DNA from: an uncultured Paracoccaceae bacterium
GTDB lineage: Bacteria > Pseudomonadota > Alphaproteobacteria > Rhodobacterales > Rhodobacteraceae
Assembly (NCBI GenBank): GCA_947494445.1
Contig: CANLVD010000009.1
Coordinates: 62,001-126,000, forward strand
Direction: 5' to 3'
Length of the DNA: 64,000 nt
Shown here in pieces: positions 26,375 through 36,010 of this stretch. The notes under the pieces are model-generated. The model was not told the DNA's origin. It did no database searches and saw nothing but the letters and a program-made list of their open reading frames with translations. Both the position numbers and the translations under genes were made by a program. The stretch's first letter is position 1. Each line of letters opens with the position of its first letter.

Positions 26375-27214
26375 ATGCACATCCCTCCTTTTGACAATCA
26401 GAACAAGCCGATCGTGGATGTGGATGACCCGACCGTTCCCTTGAACTATTTCAACATTGTTCACCTCAAGGCTGGCGAGGCTTTTGAATATTCGGTGCCG
26501 GGCTACGAGACCTGCATCGTGCCTGCCACCGGCACCGTCGATGTCAATGTCGAAGGCTTCAAGGCCGATGCGCTGGGCGGACGTGGGGAAGACGTCTGGG
26601 ATGGCGAGCCTGAGGGCGTCTATGTGCCCACGGCTGCCACAGCCGAAATGGTCTGCACGCAGGATGCCGAGGTTTTCATCGCTGGCGCGCGCTATGACAA
26701 GGTGCTCGACGCGTTTGCTGTTCGCTCGGACGCGTTGGACAAGGTGCAATACGGCTCCGACGACACCAAGACCCATCGCAAGATCAAGCACATCCTTGGC
26801 CAGAAACAGCATGACAAGGTTGGTCGTCTGCTGGTGAGCGAATTGTTCACCGTAGGGCAGGGTGGCTGGTCTGGCTTTCCCTCCCACAAGCATGACACGG
26901 ACCGTCTGCCTGATGAGACCCGCCACGACGAGACCTATAATTTCCGCTTCCGCCCCAACTACGGCTCGGGTGTGCAGATGCTCCAGCGTGTCGATAACGA
27001 GCCGGGTGACGCCTATCACATCGTCAACGGCTCCACGATCTGTCTGGACAACGGCTACCACCCCTGCTGCGTGCTGCCGGGCTATGAGATGTATTACTTC
27101 ACCATTCTGGGCGGGCTCAGCCAGCGCAGCCTCGTGCAGTATTTCCAGCCCACTCATGCAGCCCAGTTGCACACCATCCCCGGCATCATGGACATGGTGG
27201 CCAAGTTCAAATGA
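26375..27214 (+). CDS. iolB: 5-Deoxy-glucuronate isomerase
   Basis: Cupin-fold isomerase converting 5-deoxy-glucuronate to 2-deoxy-5-keto-gluconate (EC 5.3.1.30). 279 residues, close to the usual 270. A second cupin-like metal cluster is seen in PSHKHD with E and H residues following (DETRHDETYNFRF), and the C-terminus has HPCCVLPGYEMYYF typical of IolB. Its TGA overlaps the ATG of the next gene by four bases. Confidence 0.93.
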   Translation: MHIPPFDNQNKPIVDVDDPTVPLNYFNIVHLKAGEAFEYSVPGYETCIVPATGTVDVNVEGFKADALGGRGEDVWDGEPEGVYVPTAATAEMVCTQDAEVFIAGARYDKVLDAFAVRSDALDKVQYGSDDTKTHRKIKHILGQKQHDKVGRLLVSELFTVGQGGWSGFPSHKHDTDRLPDETRHDETYNFRFRPNYGSGVQMLQRVDNEPGDAYHIVNGSTICLDNGYHPCCVLPGYEMYYFTILGGLSQRSLVQYFQPTHAAQLHTIPGIMDMVAKFK

Positions 27215-28050
27215 CGCTTGCCACGCTTGCTGATGTGCTGGCCCCTGCAAGGATGCAGGGCCATGCGGTTGCAGGGCTTGTCTGTCTGGGGTGGGAGGAC
27301 ATGCGCGCCTATGCCCATGCCGCCGAGGCTGAGGGCTGCCCGGTCATCCTGCAAGCCGGTCCAAGCTGCCGGGAGCACACGCCATTGCCGGTTCTGGGCG
27401 CGATGTTCCGCAATCTGGCGGAAAGCGTATCCGTGCCGGTCGTGGCCCATCTCGACCATGGATATACGTTTGAGGATTGCAAGCAGGCGCTCGACAGCGG
27501 TTTTACTTCTCTGATGTTCGACGGCTCGCGCAAACCCCTGCAGCAAAACATAGACGAGACAGCAGCAATTGCAGAGATGGCCCATGCCGCTGGCATCTCC
27601 TGCGAAGGGGAAATCGGCTTTGTTGGCTATGCCAATGGTGAAAACTCATCAGGCACCGACCCCGAAGAGGCCCACATTTTTGCAACCCAGTCCGGGGTGG
27701 ACGCGATGGCAATCTCCGTGGGCAATGTGCATTTGCAGGAAAACAAGGAAGGCGGGCTGGATGAGGATCGCATCCGCGCCATCGAGGCTGTGACAGACAT
27801 ACCCCTGGTGATCCACGGCGGCTCAGGCGTGCCTGTTGCCCAGCGGCGCACCCTCGCTTCCACATCGGCGATCTGCAAATACAACATCGGGACCGAACTG
27901 CGCATGGCTTTTGGTGAGGCCTTGCGCTGCGCTGTTGCCTCGGACCCCGCACGCTTTGATCGGGTGAGCATCCTGCGCGACGTCGAACCGGCTCTGGTCA
28001 GCGCCGCCCGTCAGGTAATCCGCGCCATCTCGAAACCTCAGGAAGGATAG
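27211..28050 (+). CDS. iolJ: 6-Phospho-5-dehydro-2-deoxy-gluconate aldolase, class II
   Basis: Zinc-dependent class II aldolase of the fructose-bisphosphate aldolase family, 279 residues. Zinc-site features are AHLDHGYTFEDC near residue 78 and EGEIGFVG near 132, followed by ISVGNVH and IHGGSGVP. In an iol operon this fold cleaves the phosphorylated keto-acid to DHAP and malonate semialdehyde (EC 4.1.2.29). Overlaps iolB by four bases. On sequence alone it could also be a tagatose/fructose-bisphosphate aldolase; context decides. Confidence 0.88.
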   Translation: MTLATLADVLAPARMQGHAVAGLVCLGWEDMRAYAHAAEAEGCPVILQAGPSCREHTPLPVLGAMFRNLAESVSVPVVAHLDHGYTFEDCKQALDSGFTSLMFDGSRKPLQQNIDETAAIAEMAHAAGISCEGEIGFVGYANGENSSGTDPEEAHIFATQSGVDAMAISVGNVHLQENKEGGLDEDRIRAIEAVTDIPLVIHGGSGVPVAQRRTLASTSAICKYNIGTELRMAFGEALRCAVASDPARFDRVSILRDVEPALVSAARQVIRAISKPQEG

Positions 28051-28053
28051 ACC

Positions 28054-29043
28054 ATGATCAGGATCGGATTGCTGGGCTGCGGCCGCATCGGGCAAGTGCA
28101 TGGCCGCACCCTGTCGCGGATGGCGCAGGCGCGTGTGGTTGCCGTCTCGGACGCAGTTCCGGCCGCCGCTGAAGCGCTGGCCGCAAGCCTGTCGGCTGAG
28201 GTGCGTGACAGCCATGCCCTGATCGACAGTGCCGACATTGACGCGGTCGTCATCGGCACGCCCACGGACACCCATTACGACCTGATCCACCGGGCCGCTG
28301 CCGCCGGCAAGGCGATTTTCTGCGAAAAGCCTGTGGACATGTCGGTTGCGCGCATCCGTGAGTGCCAAAAGGTGGTGGAAGCCGCAGGTGTCGCTTTCCT
28401 GACCGCTTTCAACCGCCGCTTCGATCCCAGTTTTGCCGCCATGCAGGCCGCGATCCGAGACGGTCAGATCGGACGCGTGGAACTGGTCACCATCCTGTCC
28501 CGTGACCCCGCGCCACCTCCCATCAGCTACATCAAAAGTTCAGGTGGCATCTTCCGCGACATGATGATCCACGACCTCGATATGGCCCGCTTCCTGACTG
28601 GTGAAGACCCGGTTGAGGTGTTCGCCCGAGGCTCGGCCCTCGTGGATCCCGAGATCGGCGCAGCAGGCGATGTGGATACGGCGGCCGTCACGCTGACAAT
28701 GCCGTCGGGCGCTCTGGTGCAGATCTCCAATTCCCGGCGCGCGACCTATGGCTACGACCAGCGGGCCGAGGTGCATGGCGCACAAGGCATGCTGAGCGTC
28801 GGCAACATGCCCGAGACCCAGATGCGGCTCGCCAACACTGGTGGTTTCCGCTCAAGCCCTGCGATGAATTTCTTTCTGGAACGCTATGAGGACGCCTATG
28901 CAGCCGAGATGAACCATTTCATCGATTGTCTGGTGACAGGCACACCGCCCAGCCCATCGATCACCGACGGGCTGAAGGCGCAGATGCTGGCAGATGCGGC
29001 GGCCAAGTCACTGGACACCGGCGCGCCTGTGGCCGTGTCTTAA
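28054..29043 (+). CDS. iolG: myo-Inositol 2-dehydrogenase
   Basis: First enzyme of inositol catabolism (EC 1.1.1.18), NAD-dependent oxidation of myo-inositol to scyllo-inosose. 329 residues. Rossmann [21 protein letters not shown] near residue 92 with the catalytic lysine, and the IolG active-site motif DMMIHDLDM near 172 with Asp/His. It starts 3 bases after iolJ. Of the three Gfo/Idh/MocA proteins here this one best fits the IolG family. It overlaps accA stop-to-stop by four bases. Confidence 0.91.
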   Translation: MIRIGLLGCGRIGQVHGRTLSRMAQARVVAVSDAVPAAAEALAASLSAEVRDSHALIDSADIDAVVIGTPTDTHYDLIHRAAAAGKAIFCEKPVDMSVARIRECQKVVEAAGVAFLTAFNRRFDPSFAAMQAAIRDGQIGRVELVTILSRDPAPPPISYIKSSGGIFRDMMIHDLDMARFLTGEDPVEVFARGSALVDPEIGAAGDVDTAAVTLTMPSGALVQISNSRRATYGYDQRAEVHGAQGMLSVGNMPETQMRLANTGGFRSSPAMNFFLERYEDAYAAEMNHFIDCLVTGTPPSPSITDGLKAQMLADAAAKSLDTGAPVAVS

Positions 29044-30002
29044 GCGTGCAGTGATACCTGTCCCATGGACAGGTATTTCTGACGCCGGGCCTGCCGCAGA
29101 TCATCGGGTGACAATCCGTCCAGCTCGCCCAGCATGTCCGCCAGCGTCTCGCCCATATCGGTGATCGCACGCGTCCGGTCGCGCTGGGCACCACCCAGCG
29201 GCTCGGACACGATCCGGTCGGCCACACCCAGTTTCATCAGATCCTGCGCGGTCAGGCGCAGCGCTTCTGCCGCCTCGCGCATCTTCTCGGCATCCTTCCA
29301 CAGGATCGAGGCACAGCCCTCGGGCGAGATCACCGAATAGATCGAATGCTCCAGCATCGCCAGTCGGTCAGCGGTCGCAAAGGCCACCGCCCCGCCAGAA
29401 CCACCCTCACCGATGATCGCCGAGACCAGAGGCACCTTGATCGACAGGCATTTCTCGGTCGAGCGCGCAATCGCCTCGGCCTGCCCGCGCTCTTCGGCTC
29501 CCTTGCCGGGATATGCGCCCGGTGTGTCGATCAGGGTGATCACCGGCAGCCCGAACCGGTCGGCCAGATCCATCAACCGGATCGCCTTGCGATACCCCTC
29601 GGGCCGGGCCATGCCGAAATTCCGCTCCAGTCGTGTCTTGGTGTCAAACCCCTTCTCATGGCCGATCACCACCACAGCCCGGTCATTGAACCGCGCAAAT
29701 CCGCCCATCACCGCATGGTCATCAGCAAAATTCCGGTCACCGGCCAGGGGCGTATACTCTTCGAACAGCGCTTCGATATAATCCTTGCAATGGGGCCGGT
29801 TGGGGTGACGTGCCACCTGACATTTCCGCCAGGGGCTGAGATCAGCATAGATCTCGGCCAGCAGATCTGCAGCCTTGGCATCCAGAGCGGCGGCTTCCTT
29901 GCCGACGTCCATTTCGGCATTTTCGCGCCCAAGCGCCCGCAGCTCTTCGGCCTTGCCCTCGATCTCCGAGAGCCCCTTTTCGAAATCGAGATAATTCTGC
30001 AC
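29040..30002 (-). CDS. accA: Acetyl-CoA carboxylase carboxyltransferase subunit alpha
   Basis: 320 residues, full length. With AccD it transfers the carboxyl group from carboxybiotin to acetyl-CoA in fatty-acid synthesis. Recognised by [18 protein letters not shown] at the start, the crotonase-fold core [29 protein letters not shown], and [15 protein letters not shown]. It stands alone as a leftward transcript, converging on the iol operon. Confidence 0.96.
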   Translation of the reverse strand: MQNYLDFEKGLSEIEGKAEELRALGRENAEMDVGKEAAALDAKAADLLAEIYADLSPWRKCQVARHPNRPHCKDYIEALFEEYTPLAGDRNFADDHAVMGGFARFNDRAVVVIGHEKGFDTKTRLERNFGMARPEGYRKAIRLMDLADRFGLPVITLIDTPGAYPGKGAEERGQAEAIARSTEKCLSIKVPLVSAIIGEGGSGGAVAFATADRLAMLEHSIYSVISPEGCASILWKDAEKMREAAEALRLTAQDLMKLGVADRIVSEPLGGAQRDRTRAITDMGETLADMLGELDGLSPDDLRQARRQKYLSMGQVSLHA

Positions 30003-30100
30003 GCGTCCCTCATCCCATTTTGCCCCTGCCTATAGGTCAGAGGCCCCGTGGGATGCAACTTATGTTTGATCGCCGCCCTTTGAAAGGGCGCAAACCCCGT

Positions 30101-30136
30101 GCTTCGATTTTCGACAAATACTCCCGCCGGAGGCGC
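30101..30136 (-). repeat. Short extragenic element, copy 2
   Basis: Read leftward it is GCGCCTCCGGCGGG, AGTATTTGTCGAAAATCGAAGC. CGCC-TCCG-GGCG pairs as a small hairpin followed by a T-rich tract. It begins 10 bases past the malyl-CoA lyase stop, so it may also serve as that gene's terminator. Copies at 15828, 36251 and 54575. Confidence 0.7.
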
Positions 30137-30145
30137 AGGCTGGCC

Positions 30146-31102
30146 TCAGGAGATCATCTCGGCCTGTTTGACGATCACTTCAGCCTGGCGGATGGACGCC
30201 AGATCCACCAGCCGCCCCTTGTAGACGGCGGCCCCCTGACCGGTGCGCTGGGCCTCGTCCATGGCCGCCAGAATTTCACGGGCCTCCCGGATCTGATCCT
30301 CTGATGGCGTAAACACCTCATTGGCCAGCGTGATCTGTTTGGGATGGATTGCCCATTTACCGACCATGCCAAGTGTTGCTGAGCGGCGGGCCTGTGCCCT
30401 GAAACCCTCATCATCGGAAAAGTCGCCAAACGGTCCATCCACCGGCAGCACCCCATGGGTCCGGCAGGCCGCCACGATGGCCACCGTGGCCATGTGCCAT
30501 GGGTCCCCCCAGTGGGAGGCCCCGTCAGGTGCGCGCATGAAATAATTCTCCTGCGTGCCGCCAATGCCCGTTGTCTGCATCCCCATCGATGCGGCGTAAT
30601 CCGCTGCCCCAAGGCTCATTGCCTGCAACCGGGACGAGGCTTTGGCGATCTCCTCCACATGGGCAAGACCGGCTGCGGTCTCGATGATCACCTCAAAGGC
30701 AATCGGCTTATTGCGCCCTTTGGCTGCTTCAATTGCCGAGACCAGTGCATCAACCGCATAAAGATCGCCCGCATTGCCGACCTTGGGGATCATGATCATA
30801 TCGATCCGCTCGCCTGCCTGCTCCAGCAGATCGACCACATCGCGATACCAATATGGTGTGTCCAGCCCGTTGATCCGCACGGACAGGGTCTTGTTGCCCC
30901 AGTCGATGTCGCCAATCGCTTCTATGATGTTGCGCCGGGCCTCGGGTTTATCGTCCGGAGCCACGCTGTCTTCAAGGTCCAGATTGATCACATCAGCCTT
31001 TGATACGGCCATCTTCTCGAACAATGCCGGGCGCGAGCCGGGGCCGAAAAGCTGGCAACGGTTGGGGCGGGCGGGTGCGGCAGGCTGGACTTTGAAACTC
31101 AT
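30146..31102 (-). CDS. mcl1: L-malyl-CoA / beta-methylmalyl-CoA lyase
   Basis: Cleaves malyl-CoA and beta-methylmalyl-CoA to glyoxylate plus acetyl- or propionyl-CoA in the ethylmalonyl-CoA pathway and related acetate/C1 routes. 318 residues, the length of the Rhodobacter sphaeroides enzyme. CitE-like TIM barrel: RSRP-type CoA site GPGSRPALFEKM, INLDLEDSV with the metal aspartate/glutamate, FEVIIETAAGL and KWAIHPKQI. Monocistronic; ATG 31102 preceded by an A/G-rich leader. Confidence 0.92.
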   Translation of the reverse strand: MSFKVQPAAPARPNRCQLFGPGSRPALFEKMAVSKADVINLDLEDSVAPDDKPEARRNIIEAIGDIDWGNKTLSVRINGLDTPYWYRDVVDLLEQAGERIDMIMIPKVGNAGDLYAVDALVSAIEAAKGRNKPIAFEVIIETAAGLAHVEEIAKASSRLQAMSLGAADYAASMGMQTTGIGGTQENYFMRAPDGASHWGDPWHMATVAIVAACRTHGVLPVDGPFGDFSDDEGFRAQARRSATLGMVGKWAIHPKQITLANEVFTPSEDQIREAREILAAMDEAQRTGQGAAVYKGRLVDLASIRQAEVIVKQAEMIS

Positions 31103-31201
31103 GAGAGAAGAACGTCTCCGAAAGGATATTGCGTTTAGCTCGGCCTTCAGATCACAATCTTGCGCAACTTTGTCAAGCGCTATGTTGCATCTGCGAAGAG
31201 A

Positions 31202-32428
31202 TCACGCAGGCGCGCCCAGAACTTCTTCCAGCCGCCGCACGTATAGGGCCGCAAACACCCCGACAAAGGACGTCGCCACCATCATCAGCAACAACGGATA
31301 GGCTGACGAACCTTCCCCCAGCAACATCCCGGTCAGCGCGGCAATTGCCGCCCCCCCGCCAATCATCAATGCACCGCCCAGTCCGGACGCGCTGCCTGCC
31401 AGATGCGGCCTGACCGACACGATGCCGGCGTTTGCACTCGGCATGGTCAGACCATTGCCCACACCCACCAGACAGATCGGCCCGAACAGGCTGAGCGGCT
31501 GATCCAGCCCGACCATGAACAGCGCTGTGGCCAGAACCGTGCCCGAGAGCGCAATCAGCGACCCGGTCACCATCATGCGCAAGACGCCCACCTGCTCGGT
31601 ATACCGGCCCGAAAGAAAATTGCCGATGAAATACCCCATGGCGATCAGCCCGAAATACAGGCCCAGCCGCGCCGGGCTCATGCCGAGAATCGCGCTCGCC
31701 ACGTACGGGCCGCCACCGAGGAACGCAAAGAAAGTGCCGGAGGCAAAACTCGCGGTCGCGGTATAGCCCCAAAAGCGGCGCGAGCGCAGCAATTCGGGAT
31801 AGGCTTGTGCCTGCGCCTTGAGCGACGCTGACTTATGGGTGTTGGTTTCACCCAGATCCAGCACCACCAGCGCGGTCACCAGAATGCCGAAGACCAGAAG
31901 GGCGGCAAAAGTCGCCTGCCAACCGAAAGCCTGCTGCAGCACCCCGCCGACCGAAGGACCGATCATCGGCACCACGGCCATGCCCATGGTCACATATCCC
32001 AGCATGGAGGCCGCACGGGTCTGGTCAAACAGATCACGCACAATCGCCCGCGACAGCGCCATCCCGGTCACGACCGATGCCTGTACCAGACGAAACGCCA
32101 GAAACACCTCGACACTGGTGGACAGCATGCAGCCGAGCGTGGCCACCAGAAACACCAGCAACCCGCCGATCAGCACCGGCCGCCGTCCGTACAGGTCCGA
32201 CAGGGGGCCGATGATGATCTGCATAACGGCAGTCAGCCCCAGATAGGCCGACACTGCCAACTGCATCACCGCGTAATCTGTCTGAAAATATGCCGCCATC
32301 GAGGGCAGCGAGGGCAGGAAAATGTTCATGTTCAGCGCGCCCAGCCCTGCGATCAGCACAAGGGTCAGAATATGGGGTGGCGTCTGGGCATTCGGTAAAG
32401 GCACGTTCAGGTCCTGTGAGGGCGCCAT
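31202..32428 (-). CDS. MFS multidrug effflux transporter, Bcr/CflA family
   Basis: 408 residues, 12 transmembrane segments. The family signature GPLSDLYGRRPVLIGG lies after helix 2 near residue 77. The next helix and loop continue as RLVQASVVTGMALSRAIVRD, diagnostic of Bcr/CflA drug exporters. Substrate unknown. Adjacent to the PatB gene (91 bases) in the same direction, possibly one transcript. Confidence 0.9.
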   Translation of the reverse strand: MAPSQDLNVPLPNAQTPPHILTLVLIAGLGALNMNIFLPSLPSMAAYFQTDYAVMQLAVSAYLGLTAVMQIIIGPLSDLYGRRPVLIGGLLVFLVATLGCMLSTSVEVFLAFRLVQASVVTGMALSRAIVRDLFDQTRAASMLGYVTMGMAVVPMIGPSVGGVLQQAFGWQATFAALLVFGILVTALVVLDLGETNTHKSASLKAQAQAYPELLRSRRFWGYTATASFASGTFFAFLGGGPYVASAILGMSPARLGLYFGLIAMGYFIGNFLSGRYTEQVGVLRMMVTGSLIALSGTVLATALFMVGLDQPLSLFGPICLVGVGNGLTMPSANAGIVSVRPHLAGSASGLGGALMIGGGAAIAALTGMLLGEGSSAYPLLLMMVATSFVGVFAALYVRRLEEVLGAPA

Positions 32429-32519
32429 TCATTAAACCCCTCGGTACGCATTTTCACAGGGGAAAAATGACGGGACAACGCGCCCAAGATGCCTCAACTG
32501 TGCGAAATATCACAGACTT

Positions 32520-33695
32520 TTATTGCAGGTCCGAAAACGCGTCTGCAATTCGGGCCATCGCATCAGCCACCACGGCACGCTGCGTGGCGATGTTGAACCG
32601 CAGGAAGCCTTCTCCACCGGTTCCGAAGGTATCCCCGTGATTGGCCACCACGCGCGCGGTTCCCTGCACCCGGCTCAGAATCTCGTCCTTGCTCATGCCG
32701 GTGCCGGAAAAATCGACCCAGGACAGATATGTCGCCTCCATCGGCATCGCACGCACCCCGGGGATCGCATTCAGCGCGTCATCCAGCAGCTTGCGGTTGC
32801 CATCAAGATAGCGAACCAGCGCATCCATCCAGGCGTCACCATGGCTGTAGGCAGCTTTCGACATCACCATGCCAAACACGTTGGGTGTGGTTCCAACGGC
32901 CCGGTGCCGGGCTGCAAACCGGGCCCGCAGCGCAGCATCCGGGATGATCGCATTGCCATTGGCAGCACCAGCCAGATTGAAAGACTTGGACGGTGCGCTC
33001 AGGATCACCGTGCGGTCCAGCGCCTCGGGGGCTGCCTCGGTCATCACCAGATGCTCATTCCCGGGATAGACAAGATCATGATGCACTTCGTCCGAGATCA
33101 GCACCAGATCGTGCCGGATGCAGAAATTGGCGACAATGCGCAACTCTTCCCGGCTCCAGACCCTGCCGCCTGGATTGTGCGGCGAGCAGAAGACCAGCAC
33201 TTTCTCGCGCCCGGTCAGGCAGGCCTCAAGCCGGTCCTCGTCAATCACATAACGCCCGTCAACAGTCGCCAGCGGGCTTTCGACGACCACCCGGTCATTG
33301 GCTTTCACGGTCCGCGCAAAGGCGTGGTAAACCGGCGTCAGCAGGATGACCCCGTCGCCCGGTTCGCTATAGGCATGCAGGCAAATCGCGACGGCTGCAA
33401 CCAATCCATGGGTTGTTGCAATCCAGCTTGGGTCGACCTTCCAGCCATGGCGGCGGTCCATCCAGCCGCAGATCGCCGCCTTATACGCATCCTGCGCCCC
33501 GTAATATCCGATGGTGCCCAGTTCCAGCTCTCGCGCGGCTGCATCCAGCGCCTCCTGCGGTGCACGCAGGTCCATATCGGCCACCCACATGGCAATCGCG
33601 TCGGGATCAGTCACCCCGTAATTCTGTTCCAGCGTGTCCCATTTTCCGCAGTTGCTGCCACGGCGGTCAACCTGCTGGTCGAAATCGATTGTCAT
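32520..33695 (-). CDS. PatB/MalY-type C-S lyase (PLP-dependent aminotransferase fold)
   Basis: 391 residues, aminotransferase class I/II fold. N-terminal WDTLEQNYGVTDPDAIAMWVADMD is the PatB/MalY hallmark, and the PLP lysine lies in SAPSKSFNLAG near residue 233. These enzymes cleave cystathionine or other S-substituted cysteines to thiol, pyruvate and ammonia. A role in sulfur amino-acid turnover is likely; specific substrate not readable. Confidence 0.9.
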   Translation of the reverse strand: MTIDFDQQVDRRGSNCGKWDTLEQNYGVTDPDAIAMWVADMDLRAPQEALDAAARELELGTIGYYGAQDAYKAAICGWMDRRHGWKVDPSWIATTHGLVAAVAICLHAYSEPGDGVILLTPVYHAFARTVKANDRVVVESPLATVDGRYVIDEDRLEACLTGREKVLVFCSPHNPGGRVWSREELRIVANFCIRHDLVLISDEVHHDLVYPGNEHLVMTEAAPEALDRTVILSAPSKSFNLAGAANGNAIIPDAALRARFAARHRAVGTTPNVFGMVMSKAAYSHGDAWMDALVRYLDGNRKLLDDALNAIPGVRAMPMEATYLSWVDFSGTGMSKDEILSRVQGTARVVANHGDTFGTGGEGFLRFNIATQRAVVADAMARIADAFSDLQ

Positions 33696-33797
33696 CTGGC
33701 GGGGGCCCCTTGTTCAAGTGTCGCGCAAACTATCCTACTCAGCCACAAGGGCAAGGGGATGTTGCAAGCCTTGATGTGGTGTTTTATGGAAATCCTC

Positions 33798-34316
33798 ATG
33801 AGCTTGCGACCGATCCTGATCCATCCCGACCCGCGTCTGAAAAAGGCCTGCCCGCCGGTGGCTGACATCACCGACGATCTGCGTCGGCTGGCCGATGACA
33901 TGCTGGCCACTATGTATGATGCGCCGGGCATCGGGTTGGCCGCGCCTCAGGTCGGCGTTCTCACCCGCATGTTCGTCATGGATTGCGAGCGAGAGGATGC
34001 AGGCAAGAACCCCACCGTCGTGATCAACCCCGAAATCACATGGAGTTCCGAGGAAACCGGTGTCTATGAGGAAGGCTGCCTGTCCATTCCCGACATCTAC
34101 GAAGAGGTTACCCGGCCCGAGCGCATCCGCCTGAAATTCACCGACGAAACCGGTGCCGAGCGGGAAGAGGAATACGACGGCCTCTGGGCAACCTGTGCCC
34201 AGCATGAACTGGATCACCTCAACGGCAAGCTGTTCATCGATTACCTCAGCGGTCTCAAACGCACCCTGATCACCAACAAGATGAAAAAGCTCAAGAAGGA
34301 GAGGGCCCGCGCCTGA
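33798..34316 (+). CDS. def: Peptide deformylase
   Basis: Metal-dependent removal of the N-formyl group from nascent proteins. 172 residues. All three motifs are intact: GIGLAAPQ near residue 45, EEGCLSIP near 92 with the cysteine ligand, and QHELDH near 135 with both histidines and the catalytic glutamate. The open frame continues far upstream but MSLRPILIHPDPRLK at 33798 is the family start. First gene of def / def-like / fmt, with TGATG overlap to the next. Confidence 0.96.
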   Translation: MSLRPILIHPDPRLKKACPPVADITDDLRRLADDMLATMYDAPGIGLAAPQVGVLTRMFVMDCEREDAGKNPTVVINPEITWSSEETGVYEEGCLSIPDIYEEVTRPERIRLKFTDETGAEREEEYDGLWATCAQHELDHLNGKLFIDYLSGLKRTLITNKMKKLKKERARA

Positions 34317-34831
34317 TGCCGCGTCCTTTCCTGCAATGGCCTGACCCGCGCCTCAAGACCATCTGCCCTGCTGTCACAGGCGTGAACGCCGAGGTCAAAT
34401 CGATCTGGGATGACATGTTGGAGGCGATGTATGCCATGCCCGGTGTCGGTCTGGCAGCCCCGCAACTGGGTGAAATGATGCGTCTGGCCGTGGTCGATTG
34501 CTCAGGCGACGCCAGCGGTGCACAAGCGGTCCGTCTAGCCAATCCGGAAATCGCCTCGGCCTCCGTTGAATTTCAGCTTCAGGAAGAGGGCAGCCCCTGT
34601 CTGCCGGGGCAATATGCGAAGATCTCCCGCCCCGAATGGGTCGATGTCCGCTACCTTGATGACACGGGCGCCGAGACCACCCGCCGGTTCGAAGGCCTGT
34701 GGTCCACGTCGGTGCAGCATCAGATCGATCACCTCAATGGCCGGATGTTTTTTCACCGGTTAAGTCCAATGAAACGAAATATGCTGCTAAAGAAGCACAG
34801 CAAAGCGTCACAACGACCGAAAGGGTCCTGA
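34316..34831 (+). CDS. Degenerate peptide deformylase paralogue
   Basis: 171 residues, clearly homologous to the preceding deformylase along its whole length (PDPRLK start, GVGLAAPQ motif I). The other two motifs are changed: EEGCLS is replaced by EEGSPC, putting serine at the metal-ligand position with a cysteine two residues later, and QHELDH is QHQIDH, losing the catalytic glutamate. Activity as a normal deformylase is therefore doubtful. The frame is intact and overlaps def by one base, one base before fmt, so it is maintained. It could bind formyl-peptides or regulate Def; inference. Confidence 0.85.
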   Translation: MPRPFLQWPDPRLKTICPAVTGVNAEVKSIWDDMLEAMYAMPGVGLAAPQLGEMMRLAVVDCSGDASGAQAVRLANPEIASASVEFQLQEEGSPCLPGQYAKISRPEWVDVRYLDDTGAETTRRFEGLWSTSVQHQIDHLNGRMFFHRLSPMKRNMLLKKHSKASQRPKGS

Positions 34832-34832
34832 C

Positions 34833-35738
34833 ATGCGGGTTGTTTTCATGGGCACGCCGGAATTTTCCGTGCCTGCGCTCGAAGCGCTTCACGGGGACGG
34901 TCACGACATCGTTGCAGTCTACAGTCAACCACCGCGCAAATCGGGCCGGGGCCAGCAGACCCAGCCGACACCGGTTGCCCGCAAGGCCACTGAACTGGGG
35001 CTTGAGGTTCGCACCCCGTTCAGTTTTCAGCGTCAGGCCGATATCGGTGATTTCGAAGCACTTGATGCCGATGTTGCCGTGGTCGTGGCCTATGGTCTGA
35101 TCCTGCCGCAAGCTCTGCTGGATGCACCCCATCTGGGATGTCTGAACATTCACGCCTCACTGCTGCCGCGCTGGCGCGGTGCGGCCCCGATCCACCGGGC
35201 GATCATGGCAGGCGACGGGGAAACCGGCGTCTGCATCATGGCGATGGAGGCCGGGCTTGACACTGGCCCCGTGCTCAAACGCGTCATCACCCCGATCCAC
35301 CCGACCGACACGACCGGCACGCTTCACGACCGGCTGTCGAAACTGGGTGCTCATGCGGTCTGTGATGTCCTGCCGCTGCTGCCGATGGTCAGCCATCCGC
35401 AACCGCAGGACGGCGTGACCTATGCGTCCAAGATCAACAAGGCCGAAGCCCGGATCAACTGGTCCCGCCCGGCAGCCGAGGTGGACCGCCAGATCCGCGG
35501 GCTGGCACCCTTTCCCGGTGCCTGGTTCGAACTGGGTGGCGAGCGCATCAAGGTTCTGATGAGCGAAGTGACCACAGGCTCCGGCACACCGGGCACAGCC
35601 CTTGGCGATCCGCTCACCATCGCCTGCGGCGAGGGGGCCGTGCGCCTTCTGAGCCTGCAACGTGCCGGCAAGTCGCCAATGGATGCCAAAGCCTTCCTCA
35701 ATGGCTTTTCGGTGGAGGCAGGTGCCGCTTTGGGCTAA
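34833..35738 (+). CDS. fmt: Methionyl-tRNA formyltransferase
   Basis: Formylates initiator Met-tRNA using 10-formyl-tetrahydrofolate. 301 residues. N-terminal [19 protein letters not shown], the catalytic/folate region [20 protein letters not shown] near residue 108 with Asn/His, and a C-terminal OB-like tRNA-binding domain. It starts one base after the def-like gene. The operon thus carries both formylation and deformylation. Confidence 0.96.
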   Translation: MRVVFMGTPEFSVPALEALHGDGHDIVAVYSQPPRKSGRGQQTQPTPVARKATELGLEVRTPFSFQRQADIGDFEALDADVAVVVAYGLILPQALLDAPHLGCLNIHASLLPRWRGAAPIHRAIMAGDGETGVCIMAMEAGLDTGPVLKRVITPIHPTDTTGTLHDRLSKLGAHAVCDVLPLLPMVSHPQPQDGVTYASKINKAEARINWSRPAAEVDRQIRGLAPFPGAWFELGGERIKVLMSEVTTGSGTPGTALGDPLTIACGEGAVRLLSLQRAGKSPMDAKAFLNGFSVEAGAALG

Positions 35739-35767
35739 ACTCCCGCCATCAAGACGGGAGAGGGCAG

Positions 35768-36010
35768 ATGTACCTGTTTTCAATGTTTGGCACGATCGTG
35801 ATTGGCGCGCTGGTGGGGTTTCTCACCGAACGCTTCGGTCTGACCCGCAACGGCACATTGGTCAGCATCATTCTGGGGCTCGGCGGTGCGGTGCTGGCCT
35901 ATCTTGTCTCGGCCACCTTCGGCATCGGCTTCGGTGGGCGCTCGGTGACCGCTGCCATCGGCGCTGGTGCGGCCCTCTTTCTTGCCCCCATGATCGGGAG
36001 AAACAAATGA
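35768..36010 (+). CDS. GlsB/YeaQ/YmgE-like small membrane protein, copy 1
   Basis: 80 residues with three hydrophobic segments and repeated glycine motifs (GTIVIGALVGFLTERFG, SIILGLGGAVLAYLV), as in transglycosylase-associated / GlsB stress membrane proteins. Preceded by GGGAGAGG at the expected spacing. Overlaps the next gene ATGA. Function unknown. Confidence 0.75.
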   Translation: MYLFSMFGTIVIGALVGFLTERFGLTRNGTLVSIILGLGGAVLAYLVSATFGIGFGGRSVTAAIGAGAALFLAPMIGRNK

